NCBI GenBank assembly: GCA_033060915.1
Contig: CM065383.1
Location: 11,356,001 to 11,420,000, forward strand
Source: Euryodendron excelsum
Taxonomy: Eukaryota > Streptophyta > Magnoliopsida > Ericales > Pentaphylacaceae
Length of the DNA: 64,000 bases
Reading direction: 5' to 3'
Numbering within the stretch: the first letter of the stretch is position 1; the number at the start of each line of letters is the position of its first letter. The position numbers and the translations under genes are program-made. Shown in pieces: positions 22,234 through 34,885 of the stretch. The notes under the pieces are model-generated. The model saw only the letters and a program-made list of their open reading frames with translations, searched no databases and had not been told where the DNA came from.

Positions 22234-24062
22234 TTAAAATACCTGCTCTGAAGGTGGAGGCAATGAAGTCGAACGAGGCAATGAGGCTGAAGTAGATGGT
22301 ACAACATCATTACCCACAGACTCATTCCTTGCTTGATGCCAGCTAGATGCATCCGGAACCTAAAAAGTAAGATGAACAATACTTCAGAAAAGCAATTAAG
22401 AGGACTTCTATTTTAAGAACTTTGGTTAAATTGGGGAGGCATATACGAACTTGTCTAGCGGCATCTGCAGATAGGAGACCGGCCTTTATCAATTGCATAG
22501 TGACTTGCCGGGTGATCTCTTCTCGTAGCTCCTCTCGCAGCTTCTCTTTTAAATCCTCTCTTAGTGTCATGGTGACTTGTCGAGTGATCTCTTCCACCAT
22601 AGCAGACTCTTTCTGAGGCTGTGATGGACCAACAGCTTCCCCGTAAATAGTAGACCATGCTACACCAATGCCGTACGTGCGGCAATAGCCATGTCCATCA
22701 TCCCCGAACAGTTCGTGGAATATATTATCTCGAGCATCATCTGTCTGTAGCTCCTTAGGCACCTCCTCCAGACGTCGGTTATATTCAGCCTACACTTCCA
22801 AACATACATATTAGAAAACAGTCATAAAAAAAAATTGTTGTACTACATTGTTTACATAAGTACTGCTTACAATAATGTCAATCACATCCGGGTCATCTGG
22901 TCGATGAGTCCTCAAGAATACACTCATCTTGTCTGTCCTTTGCCTAGCCACCTCCATCTAATGTACCAATTATGTAAAATTAATAATAGGAAAAAGTCAG
23001 CAAATATATTACATTTTTCTACACATGTACCTCATGACGTATTGTCGAGAAGTGTGTCCTCCCAGTTGTATGAGGTGGGCCACGAAGCTCCCTATTCACT
23101 GAATTCTTTTGTGTGGTTGCCTACAAGTAGTTGCATAATTAGCATATAACAACAAATACATATGCTAGTGTAAATGACTATGATGTATTGTACTTGAACC
23201 TGTACCTCCTCGGTCCTCCAATAATCCACAAGCTCTCTCCAGTGATTTGGATTTATGCCATAAGGACAATCCGGGTATCAGTCAACAATGTTTTGGTATG
23301 GCGTAAAATGATTTTTCTTTATATGATACCTTTGATCCTTCCACAACTTTTTACATTTGTCAAGGCAAATAGGTTTGTACTCGTCCGGACATGGTTCCAA
23401 GTTACGCTACAAAAGAAAAAAGAAAAAAAAAAACCCTTAGTCATTAACTGATCAATAAATAATAAAGTATTTATTAGTTGGATAAAGAATAGAGTTCTAA
23501 CCTTAACATCTTGCCAAATTTGATCGATTAAATCTTCGGGTACATGTGGCCAATCAATATAAGTCAAAGGTACAATGCGACGCACAAGGATACCCAACTG
23601 CCCTGAGAGTTTGTTCTTTTTGTTTTTCTCTATTGGGTACCACCTCTTATCAAATTCCACGTAATACTTGAAATTTACCTTCCCCCAATCACGAATGCCC
23701 AATGACAAGCCTCGTCCCTTTTTTGAACATACTGAAGACATCTCAGTACCTGATGGGCCTAAAACAAGTGAATCCAAAATAATAAAATGAACCAAAATAT
23801 TTATTAATTAACAGCATAAATAGGACAATAATTTTAACCATATTTATACCTGAAAGAACCAGTTGTGATGATGTAGCTGCTGAGGGTCTCTGTGATGAAG
23901 TAGAATATAAAGATGTAGCTGATGATGGTGCTACCCTCACTGCCTCTGCTGAGGCTGTCGGTCGAGCATGAGAAGGCTCCAACATAGGTTGCTGGGGTGG
24001 AATTGGCTTAGTACTCGTAGATCAGCCAACGTCTGATCGGTAGACCTCTTCCTCTTTGTCAT
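22234..24062 (-). pseudogene. CACTA second gene, Transposase_24 (Ptta/En/Spm) type
   Basis: A multi-exon gene starting at ATG 24062 (MTKRKRSTDQTLADL). A proline/serine-rich N-terminus follows, with an apparent frameshift near 24015. The next exon (about 23758-23500) holds YYVEFDKRWYPIEKNKKN and RRIVPLTYIDWPHVPEDL, as in the Transposase_24 family. Later pieces are CPYGINPNHWRELVDYW (about 23260-23205), ARQRTDKMSVFLRTH (about 22940) and a C-terminal exon (about 22795-22440) with a charged coiled coil built on a repeated EEITRQVTM motif. A short last exon ends at TAA 22234-22236. In En/Spm-like elements this protein binds subterminal repeats. Exon limits are approximate and the gene is probably broken. 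Confidence 0.65.
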
Positions 24063-24240
24063 AATAACCTGGTACGACAAATACAAGATATAAACAATGT
24101 ACAAAATAGTAAAAACATGTAACCGTACAAAATAGTAAAAACATGCAACCATTTAAATTCATTTCACCATTGTAATACATATTCAACTCATGATGTCCAA
24201 CATGAATGGCCTATACTAAAACTGACACATTGGGATGCTA

Positions 24241-27200
24241 TTATTCTATAGGAGCATCAACTGTTGCTCCTTCTGTTCCTTCCCTAACCCAGTGAACATC
24301 CGCTTCACGAAGTGCAATAGTTTCTTCCAATTGTTGACTTGCAGATGGTTCAACTTGAGTGTCCAAGGAATGCATATCAAACAAACTTCTCTGTGACATC
24401 TTCACAACAACATGCCAGTCTGCTGCTAGGGGATCTGAAACATACCAAACCTGCTCTGCTTGTGATGCAAAGATGAAAAGTTCATTGGTCTCTCGATCAT
24501 CTCGGTACAATAAATGGTTGAAGTTGACCAATGTAAATTTGAAAGCATCTTCCTTCTTCCCACGAATGTTATCAATCCAATCACACTTAAACATGACAAA
24601 TGTCATGTCATTAGTGTATCGAACTTGAATAATATCGGCCAACTGTCCATAGTACCACACAGACCCCACGTGAGGATTATTATCCTTTCGACTAGCATAA
24701 CTTAAGGTGTCAGCCTTTAAACTTGCACCACTATTTTGAGTAATTTGATTGTGATCCATGTGCTTCACCCGAAAATGAAACCCATTGACGTTATAAGCAT
24801 TATACCTCCATGCCATGTCATCAGGACCATTTGCCAAATAATTGATTTCATCAGTCAATGTGATATTAGTCGTCCTTCGTAGAGTTTGAACCTGTTATGT
24901 AAAGAAGTATATATTTTATATTCATTAACTATACATAAGTTTGGGAGAAGTGAAAATAACACATACATGGTTGGTGAACCAAGTGTGGAATGTTTCAAAA
25001 TGCTCGCGTTGAATTTGATGACTATCTGCTTCAGGCAATTTTTCCTTAAGAAATTGAAGGTGATTGTTGTGCAGTCAAAATTTACATATCAGCATATAAA
25101 TTATTATACGGAAGCTACATGAAATGGTTGTAAAAACAAATTTTGCTTACTTTATGAATGGTCCCACTGATTTAGTATTGAACAAGATATAGCGATGAGC
25201 CTGTGTCAATGCACTTTTATCAAGACGAACATATTTGTCGTTTCCTTCTGCACCGTCTTTCTTCCGCAAAGGTCGATTAGTTTTGGTTTCCATGTCATCA
25301 AGATATCGAGCACAGAAATTCATGCACTCTTCCATCAAGTAACCTTTAGCTATTGAACCTTCTGGAAAAGCTCGATTCCGAACATATTCTTTCAATGTCA
25401 GAAGATACCTCTCAATTGAATACATCCATCGGTATTGAACTGGTCCACACAACAATGCTTCATTAGCCAAATGAATAGGCAAGTGTTCCATTACATCAAA
25501 GAAGGCTGGAGGGAATATTTTCTCAAGATGACACAGAGTTACTGCAATACGATCCTAAATATAATGCAAGTCAGTAGGACGATTCACCTTCGAGCATAGT
25601 TGTCTAAAGAAATTGCTCAATTCAATCAACGGTTCAATGACTTTCTTCGGCATAGAATGTCGTATAGCCAGAGGAATAAGTTGTTGCATTAAGACATGAT
25701 TATCATGGCTTTTTAGACCCCAAATAGTTCTATCCTCTAAACGGACATGTCGTGATATATTAGATGCATACCCATCCGGCAATCTAACTTCCTTTAACAT
25801 TTTCAAGAATAAATATTTTTCCTCCTTGATCATTGTGAACTGAGCAGGAGGCAAGTACAATTTGTTGCTCGTCTTCTCTACTGGGTGCAATGATTCTCTA
25901 ATTCTCATTTCCTTCAAATCACGCTGGGCATTTGCATTGTCCTTCGACTTTTCGACGACTTCTAGTATTGTCCATAATACATTGTCACAGACATTCTTCT
26001 CTATATGCATCACATCCAGATTGTGTCTTACTAAATTGTGCTTCCAGTACGGCAATTCATAAAAGATGCTCTTCTTTTTCCAATTATGATTTTTGGGTTC
26101 CCCATTATTCGGTTCTTTCTCTTTCAATTCCCGATGTCTTACTGTGAGGTCATCCATTTTGTATTGGGTAGGAATACCTTTTGATTCTAACTGAAACAAC
26201 ATCTCTGAACCAGACAACAATTCAGGTTTTGACCTTAATTCTTGGGTCTTATCAAATGATATTCTGTCTCTTCAAAATTTATGTCGAATAGGTAAAAAGC
26301 GACGGTGGCCCATATAAATGAACTTTCTACCGTGCTTCAACCTGATGGATTTAGTTTGCGTATTACAACACGGGCAAGCATGTTCACCTTTAGTACTCCA
26401 TCCCGACAACATAGCATATGCAGGAAAATCACTAATTGTCCACAATAAACAAGTGTACAATTGAAACATTTGTTTGGTTGATGCATCATAAGTGGGTACA
26501 CCTTCATTCCAAAGTTCAATCAACTCCTCAATTAACGGTTGCAAATAGACATCAATCTTGTCGCTAGGTCCTTTCGATCCATCTATAAGCACAGACAAGA
26601 TAAAAAATGACTGCTTCATGCACATCCAAGGTAGTAAGTTGTATGGAATCAACACTACAGGCCAAGTGCTATGAACTATATTCATCGTTCTAAATGGGTT
26701 GAATCCATCCGACGCTAGCCCAAGCCTCACATTACGTATATCACTTGCAAAGACAGGATTCTGCCAATCAAAATCTTTCCAAGCCTCTGAGTCAGCAGGA
26801 TGCCTTAAAGTCCCGTCATTTTGTTGTTCCTCTGCATGCCATCTCATTGACTGTGAAGTATTTAAAGACATAAACAACCTTTGCAGTCTTGGCTTCAGAG
26901 GAAAATATCTCATCTGTTTTGCTGGCTTCGGTTTACGACAATGTTCTGAAGTATTGGCACTCTCTTTCCATCTAGATTTACCACATCTGACACATTGGTT
27001 AAGATTGGCGTGCTCATTCATGAACAACATACAACTGTTGGGGCATGCATCCCAAGTCAGGTATGTAAAGCCTAGACCTTCAGTTATCTTTTGAGCTTTA
27101 TAGTAATTGCTCGGAAGTTGCACACCCTCAGGGAAAGCCTCATTCAACAACTCAAGTAACATATCTGTGGACTTGTCCGTCCAATGATTGAGCACTTTCA

Positions 27201-27684
27201 GAAGCAAGAGTCGGACAATGAAAGACAATTTACTGAATTTCTTACATCCCGGATACAATTCACTCTGAGCATCTTCTAGGAGCTTGAAATAATGAACAAT
27301 TTTTTCATTCGCTCCTATCTGGCCCTCATCATTGTCAAAATTTGTACCTACATGCGGAATAGCATCATGTATCATTCCAACCATATCATCCCCAAAGTTT
27401 GAATCCCCCAACATTTCATCTTCATTGATAGGGTGACTAGAAGTAGAAGTATATGGTTCCCCATGACTAGTCCAAATCTTATATTTCCTTAACATCCCAT
27501 TGTTCAGAAGATGATCACGCACAGTTTCTCGTGGCAAATAGTATCGATTCGCACACTTCCTACAAGGACAATAGATCGTTGAATCTGCATTCTTACCGGT
27601 GTACGCAAACACAATAAATTAGTCAATTCCATTCACATATTCCCTAGACAGCCTATCACCAGAATCAATCCAACTCCTGTCCAT
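24241..27684 (-). pseudogene. CACTA TNP2-type transposase, three in-frame stops
   Basis: The gene starts at ATG 27684 with MDRSWIDSGDRLSREYVNG, the usual Transpos_assoc start, followed by YCPCRKCANRYYL. A Transposase_21 region follows at about 26900-26250 (GLASDGFNPF, KGEHACPCCNTQTK), then DVMHIEKNVCDNVLWTIL (about 26020), DUF4218 (about 25560-25160, with FPPAFFDVMEHLPIHL) and, after one or two small introns (near 25150 and 24966-24892), DUF4216 (about 24860-24400, RYTNDMTFVMFKCDWID). It is all one frame, interrupted at 27619-27621 (TAA), 26272-26274 (TGA) and 25555-25557 (TAG). No frameshift is seen in the long first exon, so loss is recent compared with the retroelements here. Confidence 0.9.
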
Positions 27685-29540
27685 CTTTCTGTACATGTCC
27701 ACATAAACATTACTAATTAGCCATTATAGATAAAATATCAATCTGCATATGCATAGAACGTGAAACCTATCCATCCAACTCCTCTCTAACAGGTAGGTGG
27801 TCCTATCCCATTCAGGAATGCATAATCTATATCGTAGAAAGTAGCTCAAACTGCTCTGTCCGTCTTTTAGGAAAATCCGGCAGCATCTCCCCGCAGTTCT
27901 TCAAGTACACGACGTAGACGAAATGTATTACTATACACCGCATCCCGTATGTACCCAGAGAACACGGAGTTTGCCACACAGAATCTCCATTAAAGAAGAA
28001 CAATTTAAGCAGGGAGCCACTAACTACTATATAGATTTATGCAGTCCCGAATTGTCCGAAACTGGACAATTCAAGAACCGTCTCATCGCAATTGAATCCA
28101 CAAACTACATAGACGATTCTTGAACGGGTCTAAGGTTATATGCTTATATTTTAATTAACTCATGCAGTCATGAGTTAATTAAAATATACATGTATGAATA
28201 CAACATATAGAAAGGAAATAAAAACTATTACAAACTAATTCTCTTATAATTTGGAATTGCAGAGTGATAGACATATAACATTTATAGGTTAATAGACATT
28301 TGAAATGTAATTGATAAATGGATTTTGAAAATTGTTATAGAATTTCTTTTTTTAAATATCCCAATATTAGGAAATAAAATTACTATTTTCTTATTTCTTA
28401 TACACTGCTTTCATACGAAATAAAAAAAATATACAGATTAATTTTCATATGAATTAACTAAATGTCTCTAGTATCAAATAACATTAGGGTGTATCATGAT
28501 ATTTTTCTGCAGTTACCATTTGTTGAAATAAATCCAATGGTTACCAGAAGATATCTGGAGAGGCCATATAATATTGTGGATTGAATTTGTTACTTAGACA
28601 CACAAATATGTATGTCAATACATAGAACCCAATTATTAGATGATGTCATGGTCAAAGGGAGCTTGCCAATTATTAAGGATCAAACATTAAAAGTTGTGGT
28701 GTTATGATAAAATGTTATCATTACATCTAAAAAGCAGAGAGTAGAATTAATTAATTCAGATAATTGTAAGCTGTTATACTTGATTATGAAATCTGGAATT
28801 AATGTTCATAAATAATAAATATTTAGTAGTATGATAGTACCAACTGTTGTTATTCAAATTTAAGGCGTACAGTGAAAAATTCTCTAAATATACGAAAATG
28901 ATAATGGAAGTAGTATCTAAAAATAAGGGCTACCTTCCTATTATTTTTTTTTTCCAATCATTGGACCTTGTATTTGTATTTATTGGCAAATTTTTTTATA
29001 TATAGATTTTCAATTTTTATAAGTAATAAAAAATATTTATTTTTTTCTCATTTTTCTAACCTAACTAAACACAAAAAATAGTTTCATTCACTTTATTTTC
29101 TTAACCTATATCTTTTCTTAATATCTAAACAAACATTGGGCAAACAGTGTATTGCCGGCAAGGAAGGATTGAGTAATGACCAATCGCTAGCTAACATTCA
29201 ATTAATTTGGAATTTGGCAAATATTTTGTGCCATCAAATGAACCATCATTCTTCTCAACTTGTAATCTAATAAATATCAGAAACCTGCCTAATCCATCAA
29301 TCACCTATATTGGTTGTGGGTCAACATATATATATATATATATTACACCTATCAGAACGAGAATTGTGATATGGTTAGCCTGGCTGAGCAGATGAATTTT
29401 CACATTTTTTAAAGGGACATAGAAGGGTTCCGGCTGATACTTAGTTTTATGGGCATACTAAATGGTTTTTGGACATGGAAGTCAATGTGCTTACATACAA
29501 TGAAAATTGATCAACATTCAAGAGGGAGATAAGCTTACCA
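27685..29540. other. CACTA 5' leader and non-coding right flank
   Basis: It contains the probable promoter and leader of the minus-strand transposase. Near 28047-28070 a hairpin GAATTGTCC-GAAACT-GGACAATTC is present. A perfect 20-bp inverted repeat follows at 28145-28188. The rest (28200-29540) is AT-rich, with a (TA)n run near 29325-29342. No gene was recognised. Confidence 0.5.
28145..28188. repeat. Perfect 20-bp inverted repeat, 4-base loop
   Basis: The left arm TATATTTTAATTAACTCATG (28145-28164) and its exact reverse complement (28169-28188) flank CAGT. It lies upstream of the transposase start inside the CACTA element. Confidence 0.9.
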
Positions 29541-29550
29541 ATCGATGTAT

Positions 29551-29716
29551 CCTACGGCTTCCGGCGGCAAGAGCTTCAGGCGTCAATGGCTTCTAGCAGT
29601 GTGGGCTTCCGGCATCAACGGCTTCTGGCGGCGAGGGCTTCCGGCGTCAATAGCTTCTGGCGGCAACGGCTTCGGGCGTCAATAGCTTCTGGCGGCGACA
29701 GCTTCCGGCGGCGTCT
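29551..29716. repeat. GC-rich short tandem repeat near the CACTA right end
   Basis: About nine degenerate copies of an 18-bp unit of the form GGCTTCCGGCGTCAATA / AGCTTCTGGCGGCGAC, alternating in a 36-bp pattern. The composition is very different from the AT-rich surroundings. Confidence 0.75.
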
Positions 29717-29963
29717 CTCCCAGCCAAAGTCAGGGATGACAGAAGAAGGAGGAAGGGCGTCCCTCCCTCAGCCAACGTGAGGGATGCGGGAAGACGGAAG
29801 AGTGATGGAGGGCGGCGTCTCTATCGTCGTAGAAATTAGGGCTGTGCGTGAGGGATGAGGGAAGAGGGCAGATTGATACAGGGGCGGCTGAAGCTCGTCG
29901 AACCGTTAGGGCTGCGGTTTTGAGGGATTTTGAGGGAAAGACGAGGAAATGGGGGGAAATAAA

Positions 29964-29999
29964 TTTTGGTGTCAAAACGGCATCGTTTTGACACCAAAA
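29964..29999. repeat. Perfect 16-bp inverted repeat
   Basis: TTTTGGTGTCAAAACG (29964-29979), loop GCAT, then its exact reverse complement to 29999. It stands just inside the right subterminal repeats of the CACTA element. Confidence 0.85.
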
Positions 30000-30259
30000 C
30001 GACGCCGTTTAACTTACGTATTTGCGTCGGCTTATCCGGTCACAAATAAGCCATCGAAATTAGGGGGGTCGGTTTTATGCGTTGATACGCCGTCGTTTTA
30101 ACAGGTTTTTTGCGTCAGCAATGGTGCCGTCGCAAATAGTGCGACACAAATGATATTATTTGCGTTGCGAATGTTGCCGTCGCAATTACAAAGGTATTTG
30201 TGACGGCATAACTAGCCGTCACAAATAATCCGTCGCAAATGAGGCTTTTTTTAGTAGTG
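30000..30259. repeat. Right terminal and subterminal repeats of the CACTA element
   Basis: Copies of TTTGCG(A)CGG, GTGACGGC and CCGTCGCAAAT in both orientations run up to the end TTTTTTTAGTAGTG. They match the motif set at 13914-14430. Confidence 0.85.
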
Positions 30260-30322
30260 CCGGAGGCTGCCTGTGTAGCTTGTTTTGGCTTCGGCCTCCT
30301 TCGTGCTAAAAAAAAAAAAAAT
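30260..30322 (+). pseudogene. LINE fragment 3: ORF2 end, 3' UTR and poly-A
   Basis: After the second CCG copy the interrupted frame continues as RRLPV and stops at TAG 30276-30278. A 29-base 3' UTR and an A-run (about 30308-30321) follow. GTAAGATCA at 30323-30331 is the candidate right target duplication. Confidence 0.8.
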
Positions 30323-30331
30323 GTAAGATCA

Positions 30332-33300
30332 ATACTAAACAAAGATGTGCGTTAAGAACCTGAGAGATTGTCTTTATTGCTCTCTATGTTAGCTAATTTA
30401 GGTTCAATCTTCAGGTTAGATAGTAAGAGATTTATCTCTTGTGAATACCTTAGGCTTGTTTTGTATGGTATATTCGTGACAACAGTACCACAAAGACTAA
30501 TGTTGAGGGAGTTGTTTTGCATGGTGATCAAGAAACCATTACCACTGTAGATTGAAGTTGAAATCCGGCCAGACAATTATCGCTGTTTTTAGATCAATAA
30601 TTTGACAATGAAAAATAATTGAAAAAGAAAAAGGTGAGAAATATTCTTTTTCTTTTAATTTTCTTTTGATCGGGTCCCAAATATAGCATATGAGTGTTCT
30701 GATGAATGATGACATGACAAAAGATTAGTGCTTGACCCAGACGAATAATTTACTGCTGCCGGCCCATGCCCCATGGACTATATATGGATCAAAGGATTTG
30801 GAACCATCATTTGTCCATTTTGGGATAGGCTGGACCACCCTCCGGCGGCCAGTATCGAGAAACAATAGCTTACAGAAACAAAGCTTTGTTATTACTATTA
30901 CGAGCATAAATAAAATAAAAAAAAAAAAGAAAGAGAGAGATAAAATAATGAAAGAAAATCTCAATTGTAGCAACACACCCCGATTGATCAAGCAGGGTCA
31001 TATGAAAAATGGTTATGTATAAATGTAGGGTTTTGATATATAACCTGACAGTAAAGTTCCAAAATAGGTGAAAATGAGAAATTAATCGGTTCTTTAGGAA
31101 CACCATGTCACTCCTCTCACAAATCATTAGGTCCCAAGCCTCCCAATTCAATTCGGCGGGCCATGGTTTAGTGGATAAAAGATTGTGGGTTGTTGGACGA
31201 CTCTTCAGCACCCAAGTTCGGGTCAACTTGGGTATCCAAGTTCATTTATGGCATGACCTGCCTAATAAGAGTAGGCCCCAATGGTTTATAAGAGGGGCGA
31301 AAGTTACATAACTTTAAAGAACTGAATAATTTTTGGGTTATATTATACAAATAAAAAATTTATATAAAAAAATGTATTTTAATGAGAGTATTTCACTTCA
31401 AAACAAAGACCTACCATAATGATTTTTAATTATAAAACTGCTACTGCTACATCACTTTGTATGAATCTTTTGTAAGAATAGTATTTTTTATAATTTTTTT
31501 GGTGGAGATACAAAGATGATCATATAATATTATTTATGGTAGATCGTTACTACTAAACTTGATTTAAGAAGAGCATCAACTAGAGGGCATTAGTGAAGGT
31601 GTTCATAAACTAGCCCGGACACCTTTGACTGTAATATAAAAAAAAAAAAAAGTAAACCATCGGCAATGTAGGTCTTCAAACAGGCCGATTGTTATACGTA
31701 GTCTGCAATATCTTGTGCAGAATTGGTAGTATCTTTCATTACAGATGAGCTATTGAAGTAATGCAACATCAAATGCATATGTTATTTGTTAATTTCTCTC
31801 AACTGCCAACAAAATAATTCATTAATATCAGAAACTTTGCTTAGCATGCCCATCAGGGAGTAATCAGTTGCGAAGATTAATGTATTGGGTCCAATTTTTT
31901 AAATACAGATCAAACATGTCGGGGAATTTTCTTGCTTTCATGTTCTCAGTAATTGACTATTCCAAGCCCAATATTATTTGAAATTTTCACAATTGTATCC
32001 ACTGCTAGAGAAACTCCTAATTAGGATGAGGACCAAAGCCGTTGAATATTTTCTTAGCCTTCCATTTCTCTTCTCACCTTGTCTTCTTTAATGTTTAGTC
32101 ATCTCTCGTTTGTTTACTTTTTGTGTTTCTTTAATGCTATATTTGAATTTGAATTTATTAAGAAAAAAATAAAAGAATAAAAAAAAGGTGAGAGAATCAT
32201 TTTGTTCTTTTTTTTTTTTTTTCATTTTTTACTTTTTTTTTATCACCAAATTTTTGATCCAAATACAACATAAGAGTAATCCCAATGTACTCAAATCCAT
32301 ACATACATAGGATATGCTATAGATGAGTTCAATTTGATGTAGGTTCACAATGGGTTTCGGCTCTCATTCATACCATAATATTTAGAATTTTTTAACTTTC
32401 TTATTTTATTATGCCATGTGTTAGTTACCCAAATCTAATAAGTAGTAAGATAAAAAGTCTGAAAGATTCTGAATATTAAAATCTGAAGAGGAGCCGATCA
32501 CTTTACATTGAGTTTTTGGTTTTTTGTCCAGCTATGTAAATAAAGTGGATGTGAGGAGTGGAGTTAGCAATTGCACACCCACCCATGTCATGAGACAACG
32601 GATTCGACTTGCCGCCCCTTTCCTATCATAAAAAAAAAAATAAAAAAAGGTAGTGGAATGCATTCCAATAACAATTTCCCCTAGTATATATGCAAGAATG
32701 CATCCTTGACAACCCACGAAAAAAAATAAAAGACAAAGGCTCAACATATACATAGGTAAATATGAATATATACGCATGTTAAGATATATATGTGTCTCAT
32801 TAAGTATATGTAAACAATACAAAAAAATAAAAAATATATAAATGAAAGCTTTCGTTTGGAAGTGCTGTAAGTTTTTGTTTTTTGTTGTATGTTTTTATTT
32901 TTTGTTTTTGTTTTTTATTTTTTATGGTCTAGTGATGGTATTTATAGGTTACCGTTCCGCTAAAAGTACTATATCAATGTTTTAGAATAAGAAAATACAT
33001 CTATTTTAGTATTTTTTTATGTTTTTATTTTTAAAAAAATAAAAAACGAAAACAAAAAACAAAACCAAATGCACCAGAAAAATAAGAAAGAGAAAGCCTA
33101 ATTCTGCAGTTGTGGCATGAATTCTTTGACCAGAGGTAATAAAATGATTTGGAGACATCTTTCCACGCCAACCTTCTACTTGTCTCCACTTCACTTGAAT
33201 ACGGAGATAAGCCATCACAAGGAATGCTTTTTATTTGAAACTTGTGCAAGGGAAAAGGAAGTTGGGGAGGAATTGTAGAAAAATTGGTTTAATTTTTTTT

Positions 33301-34885
33301 TTAATTTTTAATTTCCTTTCTTTTCCATTCCCTGTCTAGTTAGAAACCAAATTGAGGTAGGAAAAAATTATTATTTTTCATTCGTTTTTCCTAGTATCTC
33401 TTCTCATGTATGATTTGCCCTCCAATAAAAATGAAATCTTGGTTTCATCCTAGCTTTGGCTGTTCTTTAACTCAAACCTGTTTACAAATTGTAGTTATTA
33501 AAGAGTGTAGCTTCATATCAATAGGTAAGGCTTTTAAATTAATTTTGAATCATCATTCTAAGGAAGTATACACTAAACAATTTTGACTTTTAAAGAGAAA
33601 AACAATTACTTTATTTTATTATAGTTGTAAAGGTGGTCTAGTAATCTCAAATTTGATCTCTCCTCATGGCTTCTATAACGAACTATCATTCATGCAATAT
33701 ATAAAGTTTACATAGTTCGTATGAAAGGTGGCTTGCACTAGTTCAAGAGAGTAAGCCGTTAAAAGTTTAGACACCTTATAGCACAAAAAAATTTTGTTCT
33801 TTTAATTTTTTTTTTGGTCAAATTTTAAAATTTTTTTTTTGCTTTGTAAAACAAAAGGAACAACTACATGGTGATTTTTATGTGGAAAATTTGAGAAGCA
33901 GATTTGTGTGATAAAGTTGATCCTCCTCCGACCAGCTCTCTTGTGTCCCAATTGACCCGAAAACACAAATGCAGGTATCCCTTTAATTAATTTTCCTTCA
34001 AGACAGACAGTAGTTCTTGTTCAAAGACGTGTCTGATCTTTGTATTGAATATTTCAAAAACCGCTTTGAAATGTTCAACTTGCGATCTTGCTTTAGATGT
34101 TGCACTTGGACCTTTCAAAAAGAGTTATTACTTGTTGCTGTCATTAACATAAAAGCATAACAAATTAATCTAATGAAGTACATCTTTATTTTGAACCTAT
34201 ATAAAATTCGCAATAATTATAATTGTATCCATTCTCATCTCTATCTCTCTCTCACTTACGTTACTGAACTCATACATGTGAGAGAACAAAGACCTTATGG
34301 ATGTAACCATTGAAAGTCACAAAAATTTTACATTATTTTTTTTTTTATATTTTTCTTTCAGTGGTGGCTATATTCAAGCATTAAAGTCCTCTGGCTATAT
34401 TCAAGCATTAAAGTCCTCTAATAAAATGACGAATGGATTGTAACATTCTACACATATTTAATTGGTGAAATTTGACAATAATGCGTGCATAATTAATGAA
34501 AGTCAGCATTCAGCTGATTGTTTTTTTTTTTTTTTTCTTTCTTAAATTAATCACCTCGCGTTGGGCTAATCTAAGCCCAACGCAAAAAATGGCTAATGAA
34601 AATCTAACTATTGTTTTTTTCCAGACAGTGAGGAATGATTTACTAATAGAGCGAACAACAAATTTCAAGGCCGCACTGGGTCAGGTAGTGCTAATGAAAA
34701 TCTAACATTGACCCCACTAAAATTTAAAAAATTCTACTTGACCTACAAATTCAAAAAATTTTATTGTGAAGTAAGCTTCCACAGTTCTTCTGAGCTCCTT
34801 CAATATAACTCCCAGCTAATACTCAATTTTCTTTTTAAATATTTAATTCGACCTTGGAATAACATAAGCTAATAATATTATCTTT
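30332..34885. other. Gene-poor AT-rich intergenic DNA
   Basis: No supportable gene. It contains many homopolymer A/T tracts. A 27-bp direct duplication beginning GGCTATATTCAAGCATTAAA lies at 34366-34392 and 34393-34419. A 10-bp inverted repeat GCGTTGGGCT/AGCCCAACGC lies at 34558-34583. Short ORFs here are low complexity. Confidence 0.5.

Larger units (their letters stand above)
13914..30259 (-). mobile_element. CACTA (En/Spm-type) DNA transposon, 16.3 kb
   Basis: The left end is CACTACAAAAAAAGC. The right end is GCTTTTTTTAGTAGTG, the inverted match with one extra base. The 3-bp target duplication CCG is at 13911-13913 and 30260-30262. Both ends carry many subterminal copies of a GCGACGG/CCGTCGC motif. 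Genes are on the minus strand: a TNP2-type transposase (24241-27684) and a Transposase_24-type gene (22234-24062). The left 8 kb is non-coding and includes a large tandem array. The transposase gene has three in-frame stops, so the copy is not autonomous, although its ends look usable in trans. Confidence 0.93.
2997..30322 (+). mobile_element. 5'-truncated LINE interrupted by two nested transposons
   Basis: A non-LTR retrotransposon remnant whose own sequence survives in three pieces: 2997-3618, 13638-13913 and 30260-30322. It encodes the C-terminal zf-RVT zinc-binding region and an RNase H domain, then a stop codon, a short 3' UTR and a poly-A tail (about 30308-30321). A candidate 9-bp target duplication, GTAAGATCA, lies at 2988-2996 and 30323-30331, so the retained LINE would be only about 0.95 kb. 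Removing the Tat element with one GGTGG and the CACTA element with one CCG rejoins the frame exactly. The right end is firm because of the poly-A tail. The left end is less certain. Confidence 0.8.

Noticed and set aside
34558..34583. GCGTTGGGCT hairpin as a terminator
   Set aside because: A 10-bp inverted repeat in intergenic plant DNA with no gene next to it. Rho-independent-type terminators are not expected here.
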